The notes beneath the pieces are model-generated. The model searched no databases, was not told where the DNA came from, and saw only the letters and a list, made by a program, of their open reading frames with translations. From NCBI RefSeq assembly GCF_012933555.1, contig NZ_JABBPK010000001.1:288001-352000 (forward strand): a stretch of 64,000 nt of DNA, written 5' to 3'. Made by a program: the position numbers and the translations under genes. The DNA comes from Niallia alba. Lineage in GTDB: Bacteria; Bacillota; Bacilli; Bacillales; Cytobacillaceae. Below, one piece after another: positions 50,562 to 61,017 of this stretch (its first letter is position 1; every line of letters starts with the position of its first letter).

Positions 50562-53267
50562 ATGAGATTTAGTACAAAGCTTTATTTTGGTTTAGGAATT
50601 ATCTTTATTTTAATCACCATTCTAATTATTGTACTCCTGAGTATGCTTCGACAGCAAAATGACAAAATGCATCTACTTGTCCATGACAAAACAGAAAGAA
50701 TAAATGCTGCTTATACATTAAAGAATGAAGTGAATAATTTAAGCAGGCAGCTTTATGAATTGTCCTCCCAATCTTCTAAAACGCTCAATGATATAACGAT
50801 GAGACATATGGAAGATACAAGAAAGGAAATAAACAAAGCACATAATTTTTTAACAGAGAATGATAAAAGAGAAGAGGCGCAGGATCTTTTAATAAAATTT
50901 GAAATCCTTTACGAACCATTTGAAGAAAAAGGGCAACAGATAATAGAAGCTGAAAATAAAAAAATGAATACAAATTTTTGGGTCAGAGAAAATGATGAAA
51001 AAAATAGATTACTGCAAATTGCCAGTTCCCTTTATACAGTACAGATTCAAGAAATGCAGGATGACCTAGAAAATTCGAAAAAAACATATGATATCGTTGT
51101 ACTGATGACGTATATTTATATTATTGTCGGGGTCGTATGCAGTATAGCGCTAGCTATCTATTTAATTAGAGGATTAACGAAAAATTTGCGCCAAGTTACT
51201 ACTGTTATGTCTGGTATATCCTACAAAAAAGGTATAAAATTCCCACGATTAAAGGTTGCGTCAAAGGATGAAATAGGAGAAATTTCCCGTGCCTTTAATG
51301 AAATGGTAACAACTTTAGAAAATTATTCTCAGGATGAAATAGAAAGCCGTGCAAAGGCAGAAGAGAAAAGTTGGCTTGATTCACAATTGGCAGAAATTAC
51401 AACGAATTTTTCTATGGCAGAAACAATGGAATCTCTTGCAGACTACTTTATTAGCAAAATAACACCAGCAGTTGGTGCCCAATATGGTATCTTTTATCTA
51501 TTAAATAAGAAGGGGAATGTTCGTTATCTAGAGGAAATAGCAAATTATGCTTTTCATAGTCAAGAACAACAATCTATTATCCAACTTGGGGAGGGGCTAG
51601 TAGGACAAGCTGCGAAAGAGAATAAAAGTATCAGTCTTATTGATATCCCTAAAGGATACATAAAGATTAAATCCGGGTCAGGAGAGGCAGAGCCAAAGCA
51701 GGTCTTGATTCAACCTATTTCCTATGAAGGAAAGGTATTGGCAATTGTGGAATTAGCCTCTTTACAATATGTTAGACCTTTGCAACAAAGTTTACTTAAA
51801 GAAGTGGTGGAATATTTAGGTATATCGATTCAAGGGATTATCAATCGACTGGAAGTTAAGAGATTGTTAGAAGATGAACAACGTTTGACAGAGGAGCTAC
51901 AAAGCCAATCGGAGGAGCTGCAAGCACAGCAGCAAGAATTAATGGCTATTAATGAGGAACTGCAGACTCAATATAGAGTTTCAGAAGAAAAAAATGCAGA
52001 ACTCGAAAAAATAAGCAAGAAATTAGAAGAAAAAGCACAGCAGTTGATTTATAGTTCCCAATATAAATCAGAGTTTTTAGCTAATATGTCTCATGAACTG
52101 AGAACACCTTTAAATAGTATGCTGATATTGTCGCAAATGCTAGTGGAAAAGGAAAATGAAAATTTAAATGCAAAGCAAATTCAATATTTACAAACAATCT
52201 ATTATTCTGGCAATGAATTATTAAGGTTGATTAATGAAATTTTAGACTTGGAAAAGATTGAGACTGGGATGATGGAGATAATAGAGGAGCCTGTGAAAAT
52301 GGAGGGAATCCTAAATTGTTTGAAAAACCAATTTTCTCCTATCGCTAATCAAAAGAAGCTTGATTTTCTGATAAAAATTGATAAAGAAGTTCCTACTTGT
52401 ATTGAAACAGATAGCCATCGTTTAAATCAGGTATTAAAAAATCTACTGTCTAACGCGTTTAAATTTACGGAAAAGGGAAAGGTAGAGCTCTCTGTTCAAA
52501 TGGAAGATACTTCTAAGTTGGCCATACCTGATGAAGTGGTTTTATCCTTTACTGTGAAGGATACAGGGATTGGTATTCCTGAGGAAAAAATGAGTATTAT
52601 TTTTGAGCCATTTAAGCAAGCGGATGGAACCATTAGCAGAAAATACGGTGGTACAGGACTTGGATTATCTATCTGTAAGGAAATTTCCCGCTTGCTTGGA
52701 GGGGAATTAGAAGCAACCAGTATCGAAGGAATGGGAAGCTCCTTTTCCATTTATTTGCCTATAAAAGGACAAACGAAAAAGGGAACAGTCTTAGCTAAAG
52801 AACCTATTTCTATGGAAGGGAGTTATCGGCAGATTGCAACCGCAAAGGGAGAGTTAATAGAGAACATCGACTCTAATAAGAGTGTTCATTTAACGGGAAA
52901 GAAAGTCCTAATCATAGATGATGATATACGCAACATCTTTTCCATCCATGCAGCTTTAGAGGAGTATAATATTGACATACTTTATTCGGAAAATGGTAAG
53001 GATGGTATAAATCTTTTAGAGGAAAACCCGGACACTGATCTTGTATTAATGGATATTATGATGCCAGAAATGAGTGGTTTAGAAGCTATTTCCATCATAA
53101 GAAAAAAGGAGAAGTTTAAAACATTGCCAATTATTGCATTGACTGCAAAGGCGATGAAACATAATCGAGAGCAATGTATAGAAGCGGGAGCATCTGATTA
53201 TATTAGTAAACCAGTTAATTTAGAACAATTATATTCGCTTATTCAAGTTTGGCTTTATAAGGAATAA
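50562..53267 (+). CDS. Hybrid sensor histidine kinase (HAMP-GAF-HisKA-HATPase-REC)
   Basis: 901 aa from ATG 50562 behind TAGGAGGA. Order: membrane segment (about 7-27), extracytoplasmic helical sensor (28-180), second segment (about 182-203), HAMP (205-257), GAF (280-425), coiled coil (QSQSEELQAQQQELMAINEE), HisKA with FLANMSHELRTPLN (His near 511), HATPase with GTGLGLSICKEI, and a receiver with VLIIDDD and Asp near 830 (LVLMDIMMPE). A phosphorelay kinase whose final partner is not encoded here; the next gene begins with its own receiver domain. Confidence 0.92.
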   Translation: MRFSTKLYFGLGIIFILITILIIVLLSMLRQQNDKMHLLVHDKTERINAAYTLKNEVNNLSRQLYELSSQSSKTLNDITMRHMEDTRKEINKAHNFLTENDKREEAQDLLIKFEILYEPFEEKGQQIIEAENKKMNTNFWVRENDEKNRLLQIASSLYTVQIQEMQDDLENSKKTYDIVVLMTYIYIIVGVVCSIALAIYLIRGLTKNLRQVTTVMSGISYKKGIKFPRLKVASKDEIGEISRAFNEMVTTLENYSQDEIESRAKAEEKSWLDSQLAEITTNFSMAETMESLADYFISKITPAVGAQYGIFYLLNKKGNVRYLEEIANYAFHSQEQQSIIQLGEGLVGQAAKENKSISLIDIPKGYIKIKSGSGEAEPKQVLIQPISYEGKVLAIVELASLQYVRPLQQSLLKEVVEYLGISIQGIINRLEVKRLLEDEQRLTEELQSQSEELQAQQQELMAINEELQTQYRVSEEKNAELEKISKKLEEKAQQLIYSSQYKSEFLANMSHELRTPLNSMLILSQMLVEKENENLNAKQIQYLQTIYYSGNELLRLINEILDLEKIETGMMEIIEEPVKMEGILNCLKNQFSPIANQKKLDFLIKIDKEVPTCIETDSHRLNQVLKNLLSNAFKFTEKGKVELSVQMEDTSKLAIPDEVVLSFTVKDTGIGIPEEKMSIIFEPFKQADGTISRKYGGTGLGLSICKEISRLLGGELEATSIEGMGSSFSIYLPIKGQTKKGTVLAKEPISMEGSYRQIATAKGELIENIDSNKSVHLTGKKVLIIDDDIRNIFSIHAALEEYNIDILYSENGKDGINLLEENPDTDLVLMDIMMPEMSGLEAISIIRKKEKFKTLPIIALTAKAMKHNREQCIEAGASDYISKPVNLEQLYSLIQVWLYKE

Positions 53268-53336
53268 TAGAGCGATACTGATATATAGGTAACGTTGGTA
53301 AATGGCTTGTTAATAGATAGGAGGCTTCATATATTT

Positions 53337-55394
53337 ATGCAGTATTCGGCTCAATCTATAGAACAAAAGAAAAATCTATCTTCTTCTGTATCGGAACCAA
53401 TCTACATTTTAATGGTAGATGATTTACAAGAAAATCTTTTGGCGCTAGAAGCAGTATTAAATTCTCCTCGTTATCATTTAGTATTTGCTAAATCAGGTGA
53501 AGAAGCTTTAAAATGCATTTTAAAATATGACTTCGCTGTTATTTTACTCGATGTCCAAATGCCAGGTTTAAACGGGTTTGAAACAGCAAAATTAATTAAA
53601 GAACGAAAAAAATCACGACATATTCCCATTATTTTTATTACCGCCATCTCACAAGATATTCAACATATTACACAAGGTTATCAAGTAGGGGCAATTGATT
53701 ATATTGTAAAACCTTTTAATCCAGAAACATTAAGAAGTAAAGTGGCTCAGTTTGTTCAAATTTATGAAAGCCATACGAAAAGTCTCCATGAGATTAACTG
53801 GCAAACAACATCAGAACTGGAGAAAATGAATAAGGAACTAAGAATAACGAAAATGGATTTGACTAAAAATACGGTATTCTCTTCTGTCTTACAGAAAGCG
53901 TTACAGGATACAATTGTCACCTTCGATGAAGATGGAACCATTATTAGTGTTAATCCAAGTGTAAGAAATATGTTTGGTTATGAAGAAGATGACCTTATTG
54001 GGTCTTCTATCGAAGTTCTCTTGCATTCTGTTGAATCAGAAGTTTCTGGAGAGACACCTATTACCTTCGATATACTCATGCCAAATTTTATTGGTAGAAT
54101 GATAGAGGCAAAAGCGAAGCGGAAGAATAATATTATTTTTCCCGTTGATTTATATATTGGGGATGCAATGGTTGAAGATTATCAGCTATTCGTATGTACG
54201 ATTCGAGATATTTCTGAAAGAAAAGAGGTAAAGCTATTAAGAAAACAACAAGTTGATCAACTAGAGCATGCTGTAGAAGAAAGAACGCTAGAGTTATTAT
54301 CTATGAATCATCAGCTGCATAGGGAACGGGAGGAAAAATCTAGGGTAACAGATGATTTAATGCTTTCCGAAGGACGATTTCAACAAATATTCGAGGCGAG
54401 TCCATGCATGATGGCAATTCGTTCCTTGCAAAACCCAGTTTTTATTGCTGTAAATAAAAACTGGGTGGCAAGTACAGGTTATACGATGGAAGAGTTGAAG
54501 GAAGACAGTTATCAATGGGAGATATCCAAAGATATAAATGGCTTAGAAGAGAAATTTCATGAGGATGAATGGCAGACCCCATTTAAAAATCAAAGAGTCT
54601 TTTTCATGCTGAAAAATGGGGAACAGAAGCAAGGATTATTATCTACGGAGATTATAACAATTGAGAATAAAAATTGTGTGTTAATCGTTTTGAACGATAT
54701 AACAGAAAGATTGGCTTTTGAAAAGGAAATGGCAAGACTAGATCAATTAAACCTAGTTGGGGAAATGGCCGCTGGAATAGCTCATGAGATTCGTAATCCG
54801 ATGACAACAGTTCATGGATTCTTGCAAATTGGAAAATCGAATCCTTCAAATTTATCATTAGAGCATATGGAGTTAATGATTGATGAGTTAGATCGGGCGA
54901 ATAAGATTATCAAAGAGTTTCTAACATTAGCAAAAAATAAGACGAGCGATAAGAGAAAGTACTCGTTAAATAAGATTATTGAAATTATTTATCCCTTAAT
55001 TAATGCAGAGGCATTATTGACTGGAAAAAAGGTGAATCTCCAGTTGGATGATTGTCCTGAACTTTATTTGGATGAGAAAGAAATAAGGCAGCTTTTACTG
55101 AACCTTGCTTTAAATGGTTTAGAAGCTATGGATGCAGAAGGAATTCTCACAATAAGAACATTTTGCCAAGAACAATATCTTGTGTTGGAAATCATCGATA
55201 GCGGTACTGGAATTGATGAGGAAATCTTAAATAAATTAGGAACACCTTTTTTTACAACGAAGGACAATGGTACAGGACTTGGCCTTGCGGTGTGTTATCG
55301 AATTGCAGAACGTCATAAAGCGAGAATAAAAGTTAAGACAAGCGAGAATGGTACGAGATTCTCTGTATATTTTGAAATAGTGGAAGGAAAATAG
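53337..55394 (+). CDS. Receiver-PAS-PAS-histidine kinase
   Basis: 685 aa from ATG 53337 (AGGAGG lies 12 nt upstream; an in-frame start at 53295 has no site). The N-terminal receiver has LMVDDLQENLLALEAVL and Asp near 70 (ILLDVQMPG). Two PAS domains (about 185-300 and 340-460), then HisKA with AAGIAHEIRNPMTTVHGFLQ (His near 482) and HATPase with DNGTGLGLAVC. No membrane segment, so it is cytoplasmic. It could accept phosphate from the hybrid kinase encoded 69 bases upstream. The HEIRNP form resembles Bacillus sporulation-type kinases. Confidence 0.9.
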   Translation: MQYSAQSIEQKKNLSSSVSEPIYILMVDDLQENLLALEAVLNSPRYHLVFAKSGEEALKCILKYDFAVILLDVQMPGLNGFETAKLIKERKKSRHIPIIFITAISQDIQHITQGYQVGAIDYIVKPFNPETLRSKVAQFVQIYESHTKSLHEINWQTTSELEKMNKELRITKMDLTKNTVFSSVLQKALQDTIVTFDEDGTIISVNPSVRNMFGYEEDDLIGSSIEVLLHSVESEVSGETPITFDILMPNFIGRMIEAKAKRKNNIIFPVDLYIGDAMVEDYQLFVCTIRDISERKEVKLLRKQQVDQLEHAVEERTLELLSMNHQLHREREEKSRVTDDLMLSEGRFQQIFEASPCMMAIRSLQNPVFIAVNKNWVASTGYTMEELKEDSYQWEISKDINGLEEKFHEDEWQTPFKNQRVFFMLKNGEQKQGLLSTEIITIENKNCVLIVLNDITERLAFEKEMARLDQLNLVGEMAAGIAHEIRNPMTTVHGFLQIGKSNPSNLSLEHMELMIDELDRANKIIKEFLTLAKNKTSDKRKYSLNKIIEIIYPLINAEALLTGKKVNLQLDDCPELYLDEKEIRQLLLNLALNGLEAMDAEGILTIRTFCQEQYLVLEIIDSGTGIDEEILNKLGTPFFTTKDNGTGLGLAVCYRIAERHKARIKVKTSENGTRFSVYFEIVEGK

Positions 55395-55555
55395 GGATTG
55401 CTTAACTAGCAGTTCTTCTATTTTTCTTTTTTATTGTTAGAAATCCATTTCCTTTATAGCAAATGAATAAGGATTTTAAAATTCATGTTATTTAAAAAGG
55501 AATTCTAGAAAGAAAAAACGAAAGTATACAAAAAATGATAGAGAGGAGATTTCAA

Positions 55556-55987
55556 ATGGTTCCACAAAGGGTTTCGTTGCTAACGTTAGGAGCTTTCCAA
55601 TTACCGGAATTGCGCAGGTTTTATCAACTTCTTGGCTGGGAGGAAAAAGAATCTAGTTCGAATCAATATGCTATTTTTACGACAGCTGGCGTTTTGTTAA
55701 CCTTGTTTCCATTGGAGGAATTAGCGAAGGATGCTGGGATAGAACTACAAAATCCAAAGGAGGGCTTTAGAGGAGTTACCTTTGCTATTATTGTAAATAC
55801 GCCAGAGGAAGTAGACGTTGTAATGGAAAAGGTGAAAGAAGCGGGAGGAAAGGTTCTTAGAGAACCAAGTGATGCATTTTGGGGCGGAAGAACCTCTTAT
55901 TTCGCTGATCCAGAAAATAATATTTGGGAAGTAGCATGGAATCCGAGCGCGGTATTTGATGAACGTGGAGCAATGATTGAGTTCTAA
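55556..55987 (+). CDS. VOC-family (glyoxalase-like) protein
   Basis: 143 aa from ATG 55556 behind GAGAGGAG. It shows the paired beta-alpha-beta modules of the vicinal-oxygen-chelate fold: SLLTLGAFQLPELRRFYQLLGW at the start and SYFADPENNIWEVAWNP at the end, the latter with the family's usual metal Glu. Substrate unknown; members include antibiotic-binding and lyase proteins. Single gene with a terminator at 56001-56039. Confidence 0.83.
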   Translation: MVPQRVSLLTLGAFQLPELRRFYQLLGWEEKESSSNQYAIFTTAGVLLTLFPLEELAKDAGIELQNPKEGFRGVTFAIIVNTPEEVDVVMEKVKEAGGKVLREPSDAFWGGRTSYFADPENNIWEVAWNPSAVFDERGAMIEF

Positions 55988-56000
55988 TCGATGAAATAAT

Positions 56001-56039
56001 AAAAAACCAATGGTGTTTGTGTTTTCCATTGGTTTTTTT
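56001..56039. terminator. Bidirectional terminator between VOC gene and nrnB
   Basis: AAAAAACCAATGG (56001-56013) and CCATTGGTTTTTTT (56026-56039), with A- and T-runs on both sides. Confidence 0.9.
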
Positions 56040-56070
56040 GACAGTCCGACTTCTGCTTTTCTTACATAGA

Positions 56071-57249
56071 TTACTTATGTTTTACAAAATCCATTACGTA
56101 GCGGATATATTTATCATCTCTTGCAAGCCAAGCCCCATAGTTTCTGCGGAGGAAGATTTCCCCTTGCAAGAAGGTCGGAAATGTTTGCGGGAGTTTGGTT
56201 TTTTTATGATTGATTGCCCACTGGTTTTTGCTTACTTGATAAAGGAAGAATATATCATCTTGTTTATTTTCAAACAAGGTTCCGAGTGGAGAATCTTTTT
56301 TATTGTATTCATTCTTTTTTGGATCTTCTCTTAACGGTTCTAATGCAAAAGTATCTAAGCAATAATTTTGATAGGCTTTATCGGTTAAGTTGCAGCCAGA
56401 TGCTTTGACATGACCACCACCGCCATAGGTACCTGCTACTTTGGATACATCTACATGATCATGAATGGTACGGAAACCAAGCTTTTTCCCGCCAATATTA
56501 ACAATCGCTATGTAATCTAAATGAGGGTACTCTTTTCCGAGCTCATTCCCTAATTCAGAATGGTATTGCTCTGCATATACAACGCCTGCATATAAACCAT
56601 CAATCTCCTTTTGCACGAGTTCACGTCGTTTGCGTCGGATGTAACGGTCAATTTTCTTTTCTTCCATATCTAGTATCTGTACTTCTAGCTCATCAAAAAA
56701 GAAATGCTCATTTTCCTTTAAACGTGTTACCATTTTCTCAACAAATTCATCAAAAGAAATTAGATAAAAAAGTGCATTTAGACGTTGTGCTTCTAAATTA
56801 TTATTTCTTTCCCAATCCCAGGTATCGTATTGTCTTACTAGTTCAACAAATTCATCCACCGCTGGAGAGGGTGTCATATAGCCATTTTTGACAAGGTATT
56901 CATATAATAAAGAAGTGGCACTAGTTAACGTTCCATCCTCATCTTGAACAGAAACAAATCCCCATTCAAAATCATTTAAATGAAGTGCCGTTTTATGATG
57001 GTCAATAAGTTGAACTTTTCCACCCTTTTTATAATAATCATCTAGTCGAATTGTATTTTCCTCATTAACAGAAAGATCGGTAATAAAGAGGAAGGTATTT
57101 TCTATTTTTTGATCTAAGAATTTTTCTACTTCTTGATTCAGAAAAGAAACGGAGTTATAACGAATCTCTACGTCTTCTCCGAAAGCCAGCTTTGCCACAA
57201 TGCCGCAGCCAACTCCATCTAGGTCATTATGCGATAATAGTTTGTACAT
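56071..57249 (-). CDS. nrnB: Oligoribonuclease NrnB (DHH family)
   Basis: 392 aa from the ATG at 57249, 7 nt behind GGGGTG. The longer in-frame open stretch upstream is not coding-like. Degrades short RNA oligomers to mononucleotides. DHH-family motifs: SHNDLDGVGCGIVAK (residues 6-20), LIDHHKTALH (DHH at 83-85), and the DHHA1-type GGGGHVKASG near residue 300. Strongly like B. subtilis NrnB (YngD) from memory. Stands alone downstream of ileS. Confidence 0.93.
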   Translation of the reverse strand: MYKLLSHNDLDGVGCGIVAKLAFGEDVEIRYNSVSFLNQEVEKFLDQKIENTFLFITDLSVNEENTIRLDDYYKKGGKVQLIDHHKTALHLNDFEWGFVSVQDEDGTLTSATSLLYEYLVKNGYMTPSPAVDEFVELVRQYDTWDWERNNNLEAQRLNALFYLISFDEFVEKMVTRLKENEHFFFDELEVQILDMEEKKIDRYIRRKRRELVQKEIDGLYAGVVYAEQYHSELGNELGKEYPHLDYIAIVNIGGKKLGFRTIHDHVDVSKVAGTYGGGGHVKASGCNLTDKAYQNYCLDTFALEPLREDPKKNEYNKKDSPLGTLFENKQDDIFFLYQVSKNQWAINHKKTKLPQTFPTFLQGEIFLRRNYGAWLARDDKYIRYVMDFVKHK

Positions 57250-57407
57250 TTTTTTCACCCCTGCCCAATAGTATAATCTAATATGGAAAAAATAGAACAG
57301 CTTACGACTAATTTCTTTTAGAAAACAATCTGAAAAACAATTCATTGGAAAGAAAAAAGGTGTCTCAAATAGGTTATGCACCCTGCTTGAGACAGCCCTA
57401 CGTATAG

Positions 57408-60400
57408 TTATTTCAATCCAATGTATACAATTTCGCCGTCTATTTGAATTTCTTTCATTTCTGCTATTCTTTCAAAGAGGAGCTTATGAAGAATAACGCC
57501 TTTATGAATGAGGGAATGATATTCCATCATTGTATTTTTGAAAATGGATGAACTGTCGATATATAAATCAATTTTTTTATCGACAGGCAGATTTTTCTCT
57601 TTGCGCAAATCTTGGATAGACCGAATCAGTTCTCGGATGTTCCCTTCCTTTTTTAATGCTACTGATACGGTAGTATCAAGCATTACGGTAAAGTTCTTAT
57701 TAGAGGCCTCATGATATCCAGGTAAATTTGTTTTTCTTTGAAGGAGTATTTCCTCTCCTGCTAGGGTAACACTTTCTTTACTTTCTAGCTGAAAAGTTAA
57801 ATATCCTTTATTTCTGAAGAAATTTATCTCTTCTTGTGTAGCGGTTTGTACTCTCTCTTTAAGTTGCTTTGTATTACTTCCTAGTTTTGGTCCTGTCTTT
57901 TGAAAATTGAGCTTTAAGGAATATTGAACATAATTATCTTGAGAATCTATCCAGTTAATGCTTTTTACATTAAGTTCATCTTTTATAATTGGCTCAAATT
58001 TAATAAGCTCGATATCTGGCGAATTCGTTGCTGAGAAAATCAGTAGTGTTGCTAAAGGTTGCTTTGTTTTTAGTTGAAACCGGTGACGGAGACTTCGCCC
58101 TAGTTCAACTATCTCTTTAACCTGTTCCATTTGTTCTTCTAATTGTTTATTCATTCTTTCTGAATTCTTTGAAGGAAAGTTAGTCAGATGGACGCTTTTC
58201 CCTGTTAAGGCAAGATAAATGCTTTCAGAAGTGAAAGGAGTAAAAGGAGCAAGCAATTGTGATAACTGAGTTAATACAGTATATAGTGTTTGAAAGGCAG
58301 AAATTTTATCCTCAGACATTCCGGCTATCCAAAACCGTTCGCGATTTCTACGAATATACCAGTTGCTTACATCGTCCATTAACTCACCAAGTTTCCGAGC
58401 TGCATTAGTCACTTGATATTGTTCCATCTCTGATTGCACGACCATTGTCGTCGTTGCTAAGCGAGAGAGAATCCAGTGATCCATATTAGGCATATTTTTA
58501 ACTTTAGGTAAATCTGTCTCAAAACCATCTATCTCAGCGTATAAGGAGTAGAAATGAAATAAACTTAAAAATGTATCAATGATTTTTGATTTTGCCTCTT
58601 GGACATTTTTTGCTGAGAATCTTTTTTGGTTCCATGGAGCGCTATCTGCGATAAGCGCCCATCGTAGTGCATCTGCACCATATGTTTGGATAAGCTGGAC
58701 AGGGTCTAGCGCATTGCCCTTACTTTTAGACATTTTTTGCCCATCCTCATCTAATACATGCCCTGTAGCCACAACATTCTTATATGGTACTTTACCAGTA
58801 TAGAGGACAGATACAGCCAATAGCGAATAAAACCATCCTCTTGTTTGGTCAATTCCTTCTACAATAACATCTGCAGGAAACTGCCGTTGAAATACTTCAT
58901 TATTTTCAAATGGAGTATGATATTGGGCAAATGGCATGGAGCCACTATCAAACCATACGTCGATTACTTCAGGTGTTCGATACATCTCTCCACTGCAAGA
59001 TGGACATGTTAAGACAAGTTCATCTACGTAAGGTTTATGCAATTCTAACTGGTCAAATGGGGCCTTAGTATATTTTTTTACTTGTGCAATACTTTTTGGA
59101 GCAATCTCCTTTTGACAGGAAGTACATTGCCAAACATTTAGTGGTGTTCCCCAATATCGGTTTCGACTTATATTCCAATCGACTAAACCATCAAGAAATT
59201 TTCCGAAACGACCATCCTTTATATGCTCAGGATGCCAAGTTACTTCTTGATTTCTAGTGATAAGCATTTCTTTTACGGCAGTAGTTTTAATAAACCAGCT
59301 TTCTGTCGCGTAATACAAAAGAGCTGTGTCACAGCGCCAGCAATGTGGATAGGAATGTTCATACTTTTCTTTATGGAATAACAACCCCTTTTGGTGAAGC
59401 ATTTTGATTATCTCCACATCCACTTTCCCGTCTTTTACAAAGGCGCCAGCTAGAGGAGGAATACATTCTTTGTATCTTCCCCTTTCATCGACTACGTGTA
59501 CAAAAGAAAGATTGTTTTCTTGCACAAGTCGATAGTCATCCTCTCCATAAGCAGGAGCAATATGGACAATTCCTGTTCCGCTTTCACTTGTGACGAAATC
59601 GCCATGATGAATGGTATGACCTTTCACAACTTGAATATAGGAAAATGGTGCTGAATAGGAGAGACCAACTAAGGCTGATCCCTTTAATTGTTCGATTACT
59701 TCCCCTTCTGTGCCAATAACCTGCTGCAATCTATTTTGAGCAACAATGAATATTTCTTCCCCTACTTTTACTTTTACATAATCTAAGTCTTTATGAACTG
59801 CTAAGGCCACGTTCGCTGGTAGCGTCCAAGGTGTCGTTGTCCAACCTAGTATATATTCATTTGCTTTTGTAGTTAATTTAAATTTAACGGTTGCACTTAA
59901 ATCTTTTACATCTTTATAGCCTTGTGCCACTTCATGTGAGCTTAAGGAGGTTTGGCAGCTAGGGCAGTATGGAGAGACGCGGTGTCCTTTATACAGCCAG
60001 CCCTTTTCATGAATAGTTCCAAGGATATTCCAAACCGATTCCATATATTCATTACTCATGGTCATATATGGTTCATCCATATCAACCCAATATCCTAATT
60101 CTTTCGTAAAGGTTCTCCATTGCTTTTCATAAGAGAATACACTTTCTTTGCACTGTTCAATAAATGGAATAACCCCGTATTTTTCGATTTCTTGTTTTCC
60201 AGAAATACCGAGTTTTTTTTCTACCCCTAATTCAACAGGGAGTCCGTGGGTATCCCAACCGGCTTTGCGAATTACTTGTTTTCCGTTCATTGTTTGAAAG
60301 CGGGCAATAATATCTTTGATAGTTCTGCCTAGTGCATGGCCGACGTGTGGAAGGCCATTAGCTGTTGGCGGTCCTTCGTAAAATACAAAAGAATCATTGT

Positions 60401-60500
60401 TTTTGCGCTGTTCGATTGATTTTTGAAAAATTCGTTCTTTTTCCCAAAAGGCGAGTATTCTTTTTTCACGGGCTCTGTCTGTTTCTTTTGGTTTTTCCAT
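57408..60500 (-). CDS. ileS: Isoleucyl-tRNA synthetase, type 2 (eukaryotic-like)
   Basis: 1030 aa, behind GGAGGG. Charges tRNA-Ile. The class I signatures are PHVGH (residues 51-55) and KMSKSKGN; the editing domain lies between, with zinc-type pairs CPSCQTS, CWRCD, CTSCQKE and CPSCSGE. It is about 110 residues longer than the usual Bacillus IleS and has a long C-terminal domain without the final zinc finger, which places it with type-2 enzymes such as MupA and those of eukaryotes. Type-2 enzymes resist mupirocin. Many Bacillaceae carry it beside a type-1 ileS. Controlled by a T-box. Confidence 0.92.
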   Translation of the reverse strand: MEKPKETDRAREKRILAFWEKERIFQKSIEQRKNNDSFVFYEGPPTANGLPHVGHALGRTIKDIIARFQTMNGKQVIRKAGWDTHGLPVELGVEKKLGISGKQEIEKYGVIPFIEQCKESVFSYEKQWRTFTKELGYWVDMDEPYMTMSNEYMESVWNILGTIHEKGWLYKGHRVSPYCPSCQTSLSSHEVAQGYKDVKDLSATVKFKLTTKANEYILGWTTTPWTLPANVALAVHKDLDYVKVKVGEEIFIVAQNRLQQVIGTEGEVIEQLKGSALVGLSYSAPFSYIQVVKGHTIHHGDFVTSESGTGIVHIAPAYGEDDYRLVQENNLSFVHVVDERGRYKECIPPLAGAFVKDGKVDVEIIKMLHQKGLLFHKEKYEHSYPHCWRCDTALLYYATESWFIKTTAVKEMLITRNQEVTWHPEHIKDGRFGKFLDGLVDWNISRNRYWGTPLNVWQCTSCQKEIAPKSIAQVKKYTKAPFDQLELHKPYVDELVLTCPSCSGEMYRTPEVIDVWFDSGSMPFAQYHTPFENNEVFQRQFPADVIVEGIDQTRGWFYSLLAVSVLYTGKVPYKNVVATGHVLDEDGQKMSKSKGNALDPVQLIQTYGADALRWALIADSAPWNQKRFSAKNVQEAKSKIIDTFLSLFHFYSLYAEIDGFETDLPKVKNMPNMDHWILSRLATTTMVVQSEMEQYQVTNAARKLGELMDDVSNWYIRRNRERFWIAGMSEDKISAFQTLYTVLTQLSQLLAPFTPFTSESIYLALTGKSVHLTNFPSKNSERMNKQLEEQMEQVKEIVELGRSLRHRFQLKTKQPLATLLIFSATNSPDIELIKFEPIIKDELNVKSINWIDSQDNYVQYSLKLNFQKTGPKLGSNTKQLKERVQTATQEEINFFRNKGYLTFQLESKESVTLAGEEILLQRKTNLPGYHEASNKNFTVMLDTTVSVALKKEGNIRELIRSIQDLRKEKNLPVDKKIDLYIDSSSIFKNTMMEYHSLIHKGVILHKLLFERIAEMKEIQIDGEIVYIGLK

Positions 60501-60559
60501 GCATATCCCTCCATTTTTAATCAGTAAACATTCCAGTATAGAAAGATATTTTCGGAAAT

Positions 60560-60870
60560 AAAAAACACCCGTCCCTTTGTAGGGACGAGTGTATTATTCA
60601 TAACCCGCGTTACCACCCAAATTCTGTTTGGCAAAAAAGCAAACAGCGCTTAGTCAACGTACTATCATACGTGTTCCTTTTAACGGTGGAAATCCGTCAA
60701 GACTTACTAACGGTTCAGCCTTGCATCTCAGAGATGATTTTTCCGGTTTGCTTTCCTTACTGGCTTTCACCATACCCAGCTCGCTAAAAGGGACACAAAA
60801 CGTACTTTTTCTCTTCATTGATTTCTATGAATTGGAATGTTTTGTATAGGATAGCACTTTTAAATGGGAA
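60560..60870 (-). ncRNA. T-box leader of ileS (Ile specifier)
   Basis: On the minus strand TGGGTGGTAACGCG (60619-60606) is the T-box core, followed by the terminator with CACTCGTCCCT and AGGGACGGGTG and a T-run (60592-60560). In stem I, ATC (60738-60736), followed by ATCTCTGAG, is the likely isoleucine specifier. Uncharged tRNA-Ile would allow read-through. Confidence 0.93.
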
Positions 60871-61017
60871 GTTCAAGAGGCATATGCCTATATTTCATCA
60901 TGAAAAAAAGCTTAATAAATAAGTGAAAATACAGCCACAAATCTGTCATAGTATCGAGACTGGGATTTTGTTAGAATGGTAGGTAGTGATTGAATAGGCT
61001 TGAAAGGGAGTAGAGAC

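Noticed and set aside
56214-57381. N-terminal extension of nrnB beyond 57249
   Set aside because: The extra 44 codons have no similarity to the family, and a well-spaced ribosome site precedes the ATG at 57249.
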